Below, piece by piece: positions 1-6,141 of a DNA stretch of 6,666 nt; the stretch's first letter is position 1; each line of letters begins with the position of its first letter. The stretch spans positions 1 through 6,666 of the forward strand of contig JACMJP010000515.1 in the NCBI GenBank assembly GCA_014380545.1, given 5' to 3'. This stretch comes from Chitinophagales bacterium (lineage in GTDB: Bacteria > Bacteroidota > Bacteroidia > Chitinophagales > BACL12). The notes beneath the pieces are model-generated. The model ran no database searches. It was not told the DNA's origin and saw only the letters and a program-made list of their open reading frames with translations. The position numbers and the translations under genes are program-made.

Positions 1-780
1 ATAGAGGTAAAGAACGTAAGTAAAAATTTTGGACAGCAAAAAGTATTAAAAGATATTTCTGCAGTATTTGAGGCAGGAAAAACAAATCTCATTATTGGCA
101 TCAGCGGATCTGGAAAAACTGTTCTGATGAAATGCATGGTTGGATTATTAATTCCGGAAGCAGGAGAAATTCTTTATCATGATAAAAATTTTTATTCTCT
201 TGATAAAACTGAAAGAAAAAAAATTCAACGGGAAATAGGTATGTTATTTCAGGGGGCTGCTTTATTTGATTCTATGACCGTGGAAGAAAATGTGATGCTG
301 CCATTAAACATGTTCAGCAATGAGACGAAAAAAGAAAAAATGGATCGAGTTAACTTTTGTTTGGAAAGAGTAAACCTTACAGGAGTAAATAAAAAATTTC
401 CCGGTGAAATTAGTGGGGGGATGAAAAAAAGGGTGGGTATTGCGAGAGCTATTGTTTTAAACCCTGAATTTTTATTCTGTGATGAACCCAATTCAGGATT
501 AGACCCTAAAACTTCCTTAATAATTGATAATTTAATTAGTGAGATCACAAAAGAATTTAATATCACGACCATTATCAACACACATGATATGAATAGTGTG
601 ATGGAAATTGGCGAAAAAATTATTTTTCTGCATGAAGGTGAGAAAGCATGGGAAGGCAGCAATAAAGAAATTATGCATGTGGAAGATGAGAATCTTACAT
701 CATTTATTTTCGCCAGTGAGTTTTTGAAAGATGCAAGGGAGAGTTTGAAGAATCGATGGATTGAAGATTCAAAGATTTGA
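1..780 (+). CDS. MlaF-type ABC transporter ATP-binding protein (5' end cut by window)
   Basis: This is the ATPase subunit of an MCE/Mla-type ABC transporter, which moves phospholipids or related lipids between the inner and outer membranes; it sits on the cytoplasmic face with an MlaE-type permease. The reading frame is open from base 1, and the visible 259 residues begin IEVKNVSKNFG, the usual second-residue start of such ATPases, so probably only the Met is missing. An internal ATG at 127 lies after the Walker A motif and is not the true start. Seen in the visible numbering: Walker A GISGSGKT (33-40), Q-loop with the Mla-like FQGAALFDSMTV (83-94), signature ISGGMKKR (137-144), Walker B FLFCDEP (157-163, catalytic Glu162), D-loop SGLDP, and H-loop His195. 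The Met-Lys-Lys-Arg after SGG is typical of the MlaF branch. A permease gene would be expected just upstream. No MCE (MlaD) gene follows, because the next gene is convergent. Family assignment is firm; the lipid substrate is not shown. Confidence 0.93.
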   Translation: MEVKNVSKNFGQQKVLKDISAVFEAGKTNLIIGISGSGKTVLMKCMVGLLIPEAGEILYHDKNFYSLDKTERKKIQREIGMLFQGAALFDSMTVEENVMLPLNMFSNETKKEKMDRVNFCLERVNLTGVNKKFPGEISGGMKKRVGIARAIVLNPEFLFCDEPNSGLDPKTSLIIDNLISEITKEFNITTIINTHDMNSVMEIGEKIIFLHEGEKAWEGSNKEIMHVEDENLTSFIFASEFLKDARESLKNRWIEDSKI

Positions 781-886
781 TGTTTATGAAAGAGAAAACT
801 TGGCTTGAATTATCAAATACTCAAAAAAAAAACCATGCCCTCTTTATGAAAGCATAGAAATTATTTTCTGAAAGATTATTATCAGT

Positions 887-1270
887 TTACGATAAATTCG
901 GAATCACTAACTCCTGTCCTATTTGAATTTTATCAGGGTCGCTTAACTGATCTTTGTTCGCCTCAAATATCTGCATGTATTTTCCCGCATCATCATAAGC
1001 AGATTTTGCTATTTTGCTAAGGGAATCGCCTGGTTGTACTTTATGGACGCCATAAATTGTAGTGTCTTCTACTTCAATTTCAGCAATTACATCTGTTGGT
1101 GCATCGCCACCGGCTTTTTTTATTTTATCCCACACAAGATCTTTCTGCATTTGATATTTTGCTTTGCCGCCAATTTTTAAAACACCATTTTCTTCTTTTA
1201 CATAGCCTTCTGCCATTTCAAGTTCTGCACCTTTATCAAGGGCATCTTTGTACTTTTCCTGTAAATTCAT
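887..1270 (-). CDS. Kbp/YgaU-like protein with BON-like and LysM domains
   Basis: A 127-residue protein with a C-terminal LysM domain at about 75-124 (VHKVQPGDSLSKIAKSAY, then IFEANKDQLSDPDKIQIGQ and LVIP). The spacing and the IFEANK..L..PDKI..GQ.L.IP pattern closely resemble E. coli Kbp (YgaU), a cytoplasmic K+-binding protein of 149 residues with BON plus LysM domains. Residues about 10-68 contain GVLKIGGKAKYQMQKDLVW and VIAEIEVED, compatible with a degenerate BON fold (strand, helix, strand). There is no signal peptide or membrane segment, so a cytoplasmic location is inferred, unlike wall-binding LysM proteins. The ATG at 1270 follows an A-rich stretch without a Shine-Dalgarno motif. The gene lies 85 bp downstream of the large envelope gene on the same strand, so it may be read through from that operon or have its own weak promoter. 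It is convergent with the ABC ATPase. LysM is certain; potassium binding is only inferred by resemblance. Confidence 0.88.
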   Translation of the reverse strand: MNLQEKYKDALDKGAELEMAEGYVKEENGVLKIGGKAKYQMQKDLVWDKIKKAGGDAPTDVIAEIEVEDTTIYGVHKVQPGDSLSKIAKSAYDDAGKYMQIFEANKDQLSDPDKIQIGQELVIPNLS

Positions 1271-1355
1271 TTTTATTTTTTTTGATGATTAAATAATTCT
1301 GCTAATTTGGTGAAAATAAATGAATTTATTGTAAAAAGATTAATAATAATTTCTC

Positions 1356-3680
1356 TCAAAAAAATCTAACCCCGGCAACGTAACCAATTGATAATCCTGT
1401 GGTAACATTTGCACTTACATACTGGCTGAAAGCATTATCGTGTAATGGCACAATATCATTATCATAAATTTCAACATTTAATACAGGTCCTGCATACACA
1501 CTAATGAATTTATTTAATTTATATCCTGGTGTAATTCGTAATTGATTATTCATGTGGAAGTCATTATAATTAAATTCAAATTTATCCTTGTGAATATTCC
1601 ATGCAAGCGCATCAATGTCAACATAAAATTTATTGAAAGGAATTTCGCCGCCAATCCCCAATCCGTAACCATACGTTATTGTATCAGCAAGGGGTGAAGT
1701 TCCGAAAGCAAAAATATTATAAACAGATGGTCCGCCAATTCTTATTGCTGCATTAAAAGTGAAAAGATCATTTGTAGAAAGATCAATATCAAAAATTCCA
1801 TTTCGTGAAAAACTTAATAAACCTATCGCAGCACCATTTATAGTGTCGGCTATATTTACCAAACCAATTTGGAATCCATCTATTTTTTTTGCAACATTCA
1901 TGAGTCCTATTTGGGTACCCTGATGTTCATTTGCAACATTTAAAACTCCTGCAGCCTGAGCACCATTTGAAGAGGCAAGGGAAACATTTGCAACACCAGC
2001 TGCCTGAAATCCATGCATATCTTTTATAGAAACATTCATTACTCCCGCTCCCTGAAATCCATGTGTTTCTTTTATAGAAATGTTCATTACTCCAGCTCCC
2101 TGGAATCCTTCCACTCCTTTTATCGCTACATTCATTACCCCGGCTCCCTGAAACCCTTTTACACTTCCAAAGGAAACATTTGCAACTCCTGCACCCTGAA
2201 ATCCATTCGTGGTTTTTGAAACATTTAATACACCCGCCCCCTGAAATCCGTTTAAGTCTCCTCCAATTATATTTGCAACCCCGGCAAACTGCCCGCCTTT
2301 TACATAACCTTTATCAATATTTAATACGCCACCAAATTCAAGGCCTTCAACAGCACCACTATATCCCTGAATAATATTAAATGAAACATTATGTTTGTAT
2401 TTATAACTGTCAAGCCCGTTTGTGCTAAGCGGTGTAAAAAAAGATAATTGTGCATACCGGTTTTTATAATCAGCAGTTGTATCAACTACAATTAAATTAT
2501 CCGAATCATTTGTTTCATTCTTTACTGAATCCTTATTTGATGACTTGCTTTTAAAAACTCTATCAAGAAAAGAAATTTGGGTTGAATCAGTTTTAATGTC
2601 ATTTTCTGTAATTACATTTTCGTTGTGCTGCTCTTCAACTTTTTTATTTTTTTCAGGTTTATTTACATCCTTTTCTTTAATGTCTTTTTGTTTTTTCTCT
2701 TTCGTTTGTTTCTCTTCATTTATATTATTATCGGAAAGCGATTCATCTTCTTCATGCGGAGTAGTGTTATTTAAGCTTTCATCCTGTTGAGAGTCCGTAA
2801 TCTCAGTGGTCTGAATATTTTCAGGCAGATCATTTTGGTTTGATGTTTCCTCTGATGAAGTTTCATTCACGATGGATCCAGTATCTGAATAAGGGATTTC
2901 ATCCTGCACTATTTCATCTTCATTCTTAATATTATTTTGAGCAATTGTTTCATCATTAGAAATAATTATATCATTATTTATTTCTGCATCTTCATTGATA
3001 TATTCACCTTCATTGTTATTTATACCATTTTTAATCTCAATATCAGTCTCCTTTTTAGTATCTGTTTCAGCAATCAGATCTTTCTTTTTTATTTCTACAA
3101 CAGTATTTTCACTTATGTCATTTTTTATATCAATATTACCATCCCTTTCAGCCTCTGTTTCAGCAATTCGATCTTTCTTTTTTATTTCTGCATTTCCCTG
3201 TCCGGAAACTGCATTTGTGTTTTCGTACTTTTCATTTAAAGAATTGGTATTTACAGTTTGCTCATCATTAATATTTTGCACAGATGAAGATTGACGAATA
3301 TTTGTATTTGTGTTTTCTTCTCCTACAGTTCTTTCTTCGGAAAGATTAATATCTGTTTCCGGCGTTTCGATATTTTTCTCTTCAATACTATTTTTATTTT
3401 CATTACCATTAACAGATTGAGCTGCACTTACATGACTATCATTTTCTGCAATTGTTACATTCTTATTTGAAACACTATTTAATGTCAATAAAACTGTAAT
3501 TGCTGATCCTATTATTATTCCTCCTGAGAACATCGTCCATTTATTTTGAAAAAGTTTTTGAAAAAAATTTGGTTTTGGTACTGCAGCATACATGCCCATG
3601 AGTGCATTAAAATTTTTATGCTTATTGATAGCTGTATCACTGAGTGGTTTATATTCTATTTTAAATTTTATTTTTTGCAT
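1356..3680 (-). CDS. Dma-like dual-membrane-spanning anti-sigma factor candidate
   Basis: Encodes 774 residues with no enzyme motif. Regions in order: basic cytoplasmic tail 1-49 (MQKIKFKIEYKPLSD..., ending KLFQNKW, positive-inside); one hydrophobic helix 50-70 (MFSGGIIIGSAITVLLTL) without a cleavage site; a low-complexity Asn/Glu/Asp/Lys/Thr-rich linker about 73-403, mostly acidic with a Lys/Glu block near 322-354; a beta-rich entry 404-445; about twelve Gly-rich repeats 446-628 (GFQGAGVMNVSI type); and 633-774 with alternating amphipathic strands ending VAGVRFF. A terminal Phe is typical of outer-membrane barrels folded by BAM. I infer an inner-membrane anchor, a periplasm-crossing linker and an outer-membrane barrel. 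The gene starts 10 nt after an ECF sigma gene, so the tail is the likely sigma-binding part. This matches the Dma anti-sigma family of Bacteroidota, known for controlling outer-membrane vesiculation. Start chosen at ATG 3680; an in-frame TTG at 3701 would overlap the sigma gene. No zinc-binding anti-sigma or FecR motif is seen. Repeats resemble LA_2272-type surface repeats. Confidence 0.75.
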   Translation of the reverse strand: MQKIKFKIEYKPLSDTAINKHKNFNALMGMYAAVPKPNFFQKLFQNKWTMFSGGIIIGSAITVLLTLNSVSNKNVTIAENDSHVSAAQSVNGNENKNSIEEKNIETPETDINLSEERTVGEENTNTNIRQSSSVQNINDEQTVNTNSLNEKYENTNAVSGQGNAEIKKKDRIAETEAERDGNIDIKNDISENTVVEIKKKDLIAETDTKKETDIEIKNGINNNEGEYINEDAEINNDIIISNDETIAQNNIKNEDEIVQDEIPYSDTGSIVNETSSEETSNQNDLPENIQTTEITDSQQDESLNNTTPHEEDESLSDNNINEEKQTKEKKQKDIKEKDVNKPEKNKKVEEQHNENVITENDIKTDSTQISFLDRVFKSKSSNKDSVKNETNDSDNLIVVDTTADYKNRYAQLSFFTPLSTNGLDSYKYKHNVSFNIIQGYSGAVEGLEFGGVLNIDKGYVKGGQFAGVANIIGGDLNGFQGAGVLNVSKTTNGFQGAGVANVSFGSVKGFQGAGVMNVAIKGVEGFQGAGVMNISIKETHGFQGAGVMNVSIKDMHGFQAAGVANVSLASSNGAQAAGVLNVANEHQGTQIGLMNVAKKIDGFQIGLVNIADTINGAAIGLLSFSRNGIFDIDLSTNDLFTFNAAIRIGGPSVYNIFAFGTSPLADTITYGYGLGIGGEIPFNKFYVDIDALAWNIHKDKFEFNYNDFHMNNQLRITPGYKLNKFISVYAGPVLNVEIYDNDIVPLHDNAFSQYVSANVTTGLSIGYVAGVRFF
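1797..2345 (-). repeat. Array of about twelve 14-16-residue Gly-rich repeats
   Basis: Within the 774-residue protein, residues 446-628 form about twelve units with the pattern G-x-Q-x-A/I-G-V/L-x-N-V/I. The six best copies begin at residues 478, 493, 509, 525, 541 and 557 (GFQGAGV or GFQAAGV), a spacing of 45 bp once and then 48 bp. Outer copies are more diverged: FGGVLNI and QFAGVANI at the start, TQIGLMNV, FQIGLVNI and AAIGLLSF at the end. Central units are nearly identical in DNA, which suggests expansion by slippage or unequal recombination. The pattern fits short beta strands with glycine turns, as in a beta-solenoid or barrel-like surface structure; no binding role can be read from sequence. 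Confidence 0.9.
3027..3188 (-). repeat. In-frame tandem duplication in the linker (period 93 bp)
   Basis: Two copies of a unit lie 93 bp (31 codons) apart, at 3120-3188 and 3027-3095. The protein copies read EIKKKDRIAETEAE...IDIKN and EIKKKDLIAETDTK...IEIKN. At the DNA level the cores (for example 3164-3190 versus 3071-3097) differ at only about two of 27 positions, so the duplication is recent or kept similar by recombination. It lengthens the predicted periplasmic linker without disturbing the frame. Confidence 0.85.
3471..3533 (-). other. Single transmembrane helix of the anti-sigma candidate
   Basis: This codes residues 50-70 of the 774-residue protein, a 21-residue hydrophobic run (MFSGGIIIGSAITVLLTLNSV). 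Lys and Arg are concentrated before it (KLFQNKW) and the sequence after it turns polar and acidic, so the N-terminus should face the cytoplasm and the rest the periplasm. There is no signal-peptidase or lipobox motif behind it, so it should stay as an anchor. Confidence 0.8.
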
Positions 3681-3690
3681 GGCGGTGTGA

Positions 3691-4221
3691 TTAGACTTCA
3701 ACGGTAAATGATTTTTTTATACGGTCAAGTATTCTGTGCACTTTTACTTTTGCATTATTCGCAGTAATATTTTTTATTTCCCCGATCTCTGCAAATGATC
3801 TTTTTTCAAAATATCGCATCTCTATTAATTCAAGATCCGGCGGTGGTAATTTCCTGATCGCTGCAAAAGCCTGTTCCCTTTTTTCTATATCAAATGTTTC
3901 ATCATCATCACTAAGTATCTCCTGTAATCCTGTGCTATCAATACAAACCACCCGCACTTTTTTAGCATCCCTGAAATGCTGCATTATTTCATTGCCTGCA
4001 ATACGATATAACCAGGAAGAAAAAGGAACACCCCGATATTCATATCTGCCGATATTTTGTAATGCTTTTAAAAACACCTGCTGCGTAATATCAGCTGACA
4101 GAGATTCATCATCTGTTCTGCGATAAATAAATAAGAACACATCTTTAAAATAGATATCGTAGAAATACCTGAATTCCTGCGGGTCCTTTTGGGCTGCATG
4201 TATGCGGCTCTTTTCTTCCAT
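3691..4221 (-). CDS. ECF-family RNA polymerase sigma factor (sigma-70 family)
   Basis: A 176-residue sigma factor with only the sigma-2 and sigma-4 domains, as usual for the ECF group. Sigma-2 spans about 15-84: FRYFYDIYFKDVFLFIYRR, the DITQQVFLKAL helix (44-54, core-binding region), and FSSWLYRIAGNEIMQHFRD (67-85, region 2.4 for the -10 element). An acidic linker (SDDDETFD, 104-111) leads to sigma-4 at about 119-170, with LPPPDLELIEMRYFEKRSFA, then EIGEI and ITANNAKVKVHRILDRIKK as the helix-turn-helix that reads the -35 element. It starts 24 nt after the GIN lipoprotein gene and ends 10 nt before the membrane anti-sigma candidate, so all three are very likely one transcript. The partner protein probably sequesters it until an envelope signal arrives. 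By context it is comparable to Das1 (described as ECF21); I cannot assign the ECF subgroup by eye. No sigma-3 domain or C-terminal extension is present. Confidence 0.93.
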   Translation of the reverse strand: MEEKSRIHAAQKDPQEFRYFYDIYFKDVFLFIYRRTDDESLSADITQQVFLKALQNIGRYEYRGVPFSSWLYRIAGNEIMQHFRDAKKVRVVCIDSTGLQEILSDDDETFDIEKREQAFAAIRKLPPPDLELIEMRYFEKRSFAEIGEIKNITANNAKVKVHRILDRIKKSFTVEV

Positions 4222-4245
4222 AGTTATATTACTTAACCCGCATTA

Positions 4246-5037
4246 TTAATCTACATGAATGATCTCACCGCTACCGGATACACTTATATTTATTATCGGT
4301 GAATTTTTATAATACAAATCGCCGCTTCCACTAATGGAGCCTTCAATTTTATCCATTGCATTAATTTCCAGATCACCACTACCGCTAATTTTTACATCAC
4401 TGGTAAGCACATGAAAATTAAATGTATGCATTTCACCGGAACCAGATATGTTCAAATCAAGGCTGCTTCCATAACCTGCAATAGTAACATCTCCAGATCC
4501 GGAAATATCAGCTGATAGCACAGGTGCGTTTGCTATAAGATCCATATTTCCAGAACCACTAATATCCATTGAAATATCTGAAGCAATAATTGAATCAACC
4601 GATGTGAATTCTCCTGATCCGCTAATGTCAATATCCATATCACCTGTCGTTATTTTATTTTGTGTGATCAAACTTCCAGAACCGCTTATTGCAAGTGAAT
4701 TTACCACCGGCATCGTAATATAAATTTTCACCGGATCAGAATTATTGATACATCGCTCAGAAGAGATTTCAAGGTCATTGCCCGAAACATTTGTGCGAAT
4801 TTGGTCTAGTACATTTTGCTGCGCTTCAATTCTTACTTCAAACTCACTTCCCTGTGTAACATAAACGGTTGCTTCAATTTCACTGGTTACACCTGTGAAC
4901 CCACTCACTGAGCGCACTTCTGAAATACTTTCCCCGCTTCCATTTACGCATGGCCATTTTCCATCACGGCATGATGAGGCTGGGATAATGAGTGCTGATA
5001 TCAGGGTTAATAGAACTGTAGTTTTTAATTGTTTCAT
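4246..5037 (-). CDS. Head GIN domain (DUF2807) beta-helix lipoprotein
   Basis: A 263-residue exported protein, first gene of the operon with the sigma factor. The N-terminus MKQLKTTVLLTLISALIIPASSC is a signal peptide with a lipobox-like end, so Cys23 is the likely lipidated residue; SSC is not the strictest lipobox. The mature part begins with RSVSGFTGVTSEIEATVYV and TQGSEFEVRIEAQ, the standard opening of the head GIN domain. It then has eight [IV]SGSG motifs at residues 118, 139, 160, 179, 198, 218, 236 and 254, spaced 18-21 residues, as in a right-handed parallel beta-helix where each motif is a turn. Cys30 and the Cys in SSERC could form a disulfide. The family is widespread in Bacteroidota and often labelled putative adhesin; no real function is established. 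Start: ATG 5037 puts the signal peptide at the N-terminus; an in-frame TTG at 5073 and ATG at 5070 would add a polar-hydrophobic leader and are less likely. Placement with an envelope-stress-type sigma pair suggests a surface or periplasmic partner or target. Confidence 0.88.
   Translation of the reverse strand: MKQLKTTVLLTLISALIIPASSCRDGKWPCVNGSGESISEVRSVSGFTGVTSEIEATVYVTQGSEFEVRIEAQQNVLDQIRTNVSGNDLEISSERCINNSDPVKIYITMPVVNSLAISGSGSLITQNKITTGDMDIDISGSGEFTSVDSIIASDISMDISGSGNMDLIANAPVLSADISGSGDVTIAGYGSSLDLNISGSGEMHTFNFHVLTSDVKISGSGDLEINAMDKIEGSISGSGDLYYKNSPIINISVSGSGEIIHVD
4267..4692 (-). repeat. Eight SGSG beta-helix rungs in the GIN protein
   Basis: The coding repeat consists of [IV]SGSG followed by [DEN] or S and a hydrophobic residue, recurring every 18-21 codons. 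DNA copies differ (for example ccggatcc, ccactacc, ccagaacc variants on the plus strand), so this is an old structural repeat, unlike the nearly identical copies in the anti-sigma candidate. Confidence 0.85.
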
Positions 5038-5050
5038 TGTTTTAATTTCA

Positions 5051-5081
5051 TATATAATGCAGAGGTACATCAAAAGTTACA
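5051..5081 (-). promoter_or_regulatory. Candidate ECF-type promoter of the GIN-sigma-anti-sigma operon
   Basis: On the minus strand, TGTAACTTTT begins at 5081 (plus-strand GTTACA 5076-5081). The AAC core is typical of ECF -35 elements. Sixteen bases further on is the AT-rich CATTATATATG, which would place the -10 near 5054-5059 and transcription start about 10 bases before ATG 5037. This would make the operon self-activating, as is common for ECF loci. It is pattern matching by eye and the -10 is not distinctive. Confidence 0.35.
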
Positions 5082-5151
5082 GTCAGTACAAAACTTTTTT
5101 ATTCCTTAACAAATACCTGCTGCCTAATTATCTTCGCATCAAAATAAAAAC

Positions 5152-6036
5152 ATGAGTGTATTAGTTGGAAAATATTCAAGAGTGATAGTACAGGGATTTA
5201 CCGGAAAAGAAGGAACATTCCATGCAGAACAAATGATCGCTTACGGAACAAATGTAGTTGGCGGAGTTACACCTGATAAAGGCGGTACAAAACATTTAGA
5301 TAAGCCTGTATTTAATACAGTTGAAGAATCTGTAAAAAAAGAAAATGCAAATACATCCATCATTTTTGTTCCGCCGGCATTTGCTGCAGATGCAATTATA
5401 GAAAGTGCTGATGCAGGCATTGAAGTAATTGTTTGTATCACGGAAGGAATTCCTGTCCAGGATATGGTGAAAGTGAAAAATTATCTGATCGGTAAAAAAA
5501 GCAGGTTGATCGGACCAAACTGCCCGGGAATAATTACACCCGGCGAAGCAAAAGTTGGTATTATGCCGGGATTTATTCATGTACCCGGAACGATAGGTAT
5601 TGTTTCAAGAAGCGGTACGTTAACATACGAGGCTGTTGATCAGGTAACGAAGGCAGGGCTTGGACAAAGCACATGCATCGGCATTGGTGGTGATCCTGTT
5701 ATTGGAACTACGACACTTGACGCAATAAAATTATTAATGGACGATCCGGGAACAGATGGAATTATTTTAATTGGCGAGATTGGCGGAAATATGGAAGCTC
5801 TTGCAGCTAACTGGATAAAAGCAAATGCAACAAAACCTGTTGTTGGATTTATTGCAGGGCAAACAGCACCAAAAGGAAGAACAATGGGTCATGCCGGAGC
5901 AATAGTTGGAGGAAAAGATGATACAGCAGCAGCAAAAATGCAAATCATGAGAGAATGTGGAATTCATGTAGTTGAATCACCCGCGGTGATTGGAGAGATG
6001 ATGTTGAAAGCATTGAGAGCAGAATTAGCCAATTAG
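5152..6036 (+). CDS. sucD: Succinyl-CoA ligase (succinate-CoA ligase), alpha subunit
   Basis: This subunit makes the phosphohistidine intermediate and binds CoA in the TCA-cycle step succinyl-CoA + NDP + Pi to succinate + CoA + NTP, working with the beta subunit SucC in the cytoplasm. The 294-residue length is normal for the family. Visible motifs: the CoA-binding glycine loop GFTGKEGTFH (15-24), VTPDKGG (39-45), ITEGIPVQDM (96-105), GPNCPGIITPGE (121-132), SRSGTLTYE (152-160), GGDPV (179-183), GEIGG (208-212), and the active-site GHAGAIVGG with His247 as the phosphorylated residue. All key residues are present. The start at 5152 follows an A-rich AAAATAAAAAC leader and gives the standard N-terminus MSVLVGKYSRVIVQGFTG. 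No sucC gene is adjacent, which is common in Bacteroidota. It is divergent from the GIN operon, sharing a 114-bp intergenic region. Its last codons and stop lie inside an octamer repeat. Confidence 0.98.
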   Translation: MSVLVGKYSRVIVQGFTGKEGTFHAEQMIAYGTNVVGGVTPDKGGTKHLDKPVFNTVEESVKKENANTSIIFVPPAFAADAIIESADAGIEVIVCITEGIPVQDMVKVKNYLIGKKSRLIGPNCPGIITPGEAKVGIMPGFIHVPGTIGIVSRSGTLTYEAVDQVTKAGLGQSTCIGIGGDPVIGTTTLDAIKLLMDDPGTDGIILIGEIGGNMEALAANWIKANATKPVVGFIAGQTAPKGRTMGHAGAIVGGKDDTAAAKMQIMRECGIHVVESPAVIGEMMLKALRAELAN

Positions 6037-6062
6037 CCAATCTGTTAATCAGCCAATGAAAA
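6023..6062 (+). repeat. Period-8 repeat across the sucD stop codon
   Basis: Five consecutive octamers share the start AAT: AATTAGCC (6023-6030), AATTAGCC (6031-6038), AATCTGTT, AATCAGCC (6047-6054) and AATGAAAA. The first two are identical, and the sucD TAG stop lies at 6034-6036 in the second. From memory, AATTAGC-type octamers occur as microsatellite-like runs between genes in many Bacteroidota genomes. The run is short and degenerate, so copy-number change would affect only the last two residues of SucD. Confidence 0.6.
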
Positions 6063-6141
6063 TATTTGGTAGTGTTTAGTAAGCGACATATTTATTTTTC
6101 GGTTACAAATCACAACGCAGTTAAAGCAGAGCCTTTGTGCG

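Noticed and set aside
786..857. Possible 23-residue ORF (MKEKTWLELSNTQ...) after the ABC ATPase
   Set aside because: It is very short, contains a ten-A run (823-832), has no recognisable motif and lies in a convergent intergenic gap; a chance ORF is more likely.
855..869. AGAAATTATTTTCT-like hairpin as terminator between the ABC ATPase and LysM genes
   Set aside because: The stem is only about five A/T pairs with no GC and no following T-run; it would not be stable.
1797..2345. CRISPR-like periodic array with units of about 48 bp
   Set aside because: The period is a multiple of three, the repeats are in frame within a long open reading frame and code GFQGAGV units, and there are no unique spacers between constant repeats.
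2545..3294. Plus-strand open frames of 80-100 codons opposite the linker
   Set aside because: They are Phe/Ser/Ile-rich complements of an Asn/Glu/Lys-rich coding region, overlap one another, and show no start context or family pattern.
3681..3701. TTG start at 3701 for the anti-sigma candidate
   Set aside because: It would add seven polar residues and overlap the sigma stop by 11 bases; ATG 3680 gives a conventional start 10 nt after the stop.
5038..5073. TTG 5073 or ATG 5070 start for the GIN protein
   Set aside because: These starts would put extra residues in front of a standard Lys-containing lipoprotein signal peptide that begins exactly at ATG 5037, and would overlap the candidate promoter.
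5129..5136. TATCTTCG as a -7 box (TAnnTTTG) for sucD
   Set aside because: There is no TTTG at the expected 19-21 base spacing upstream and the leader would be under ten bases, so the match alone is too weak.
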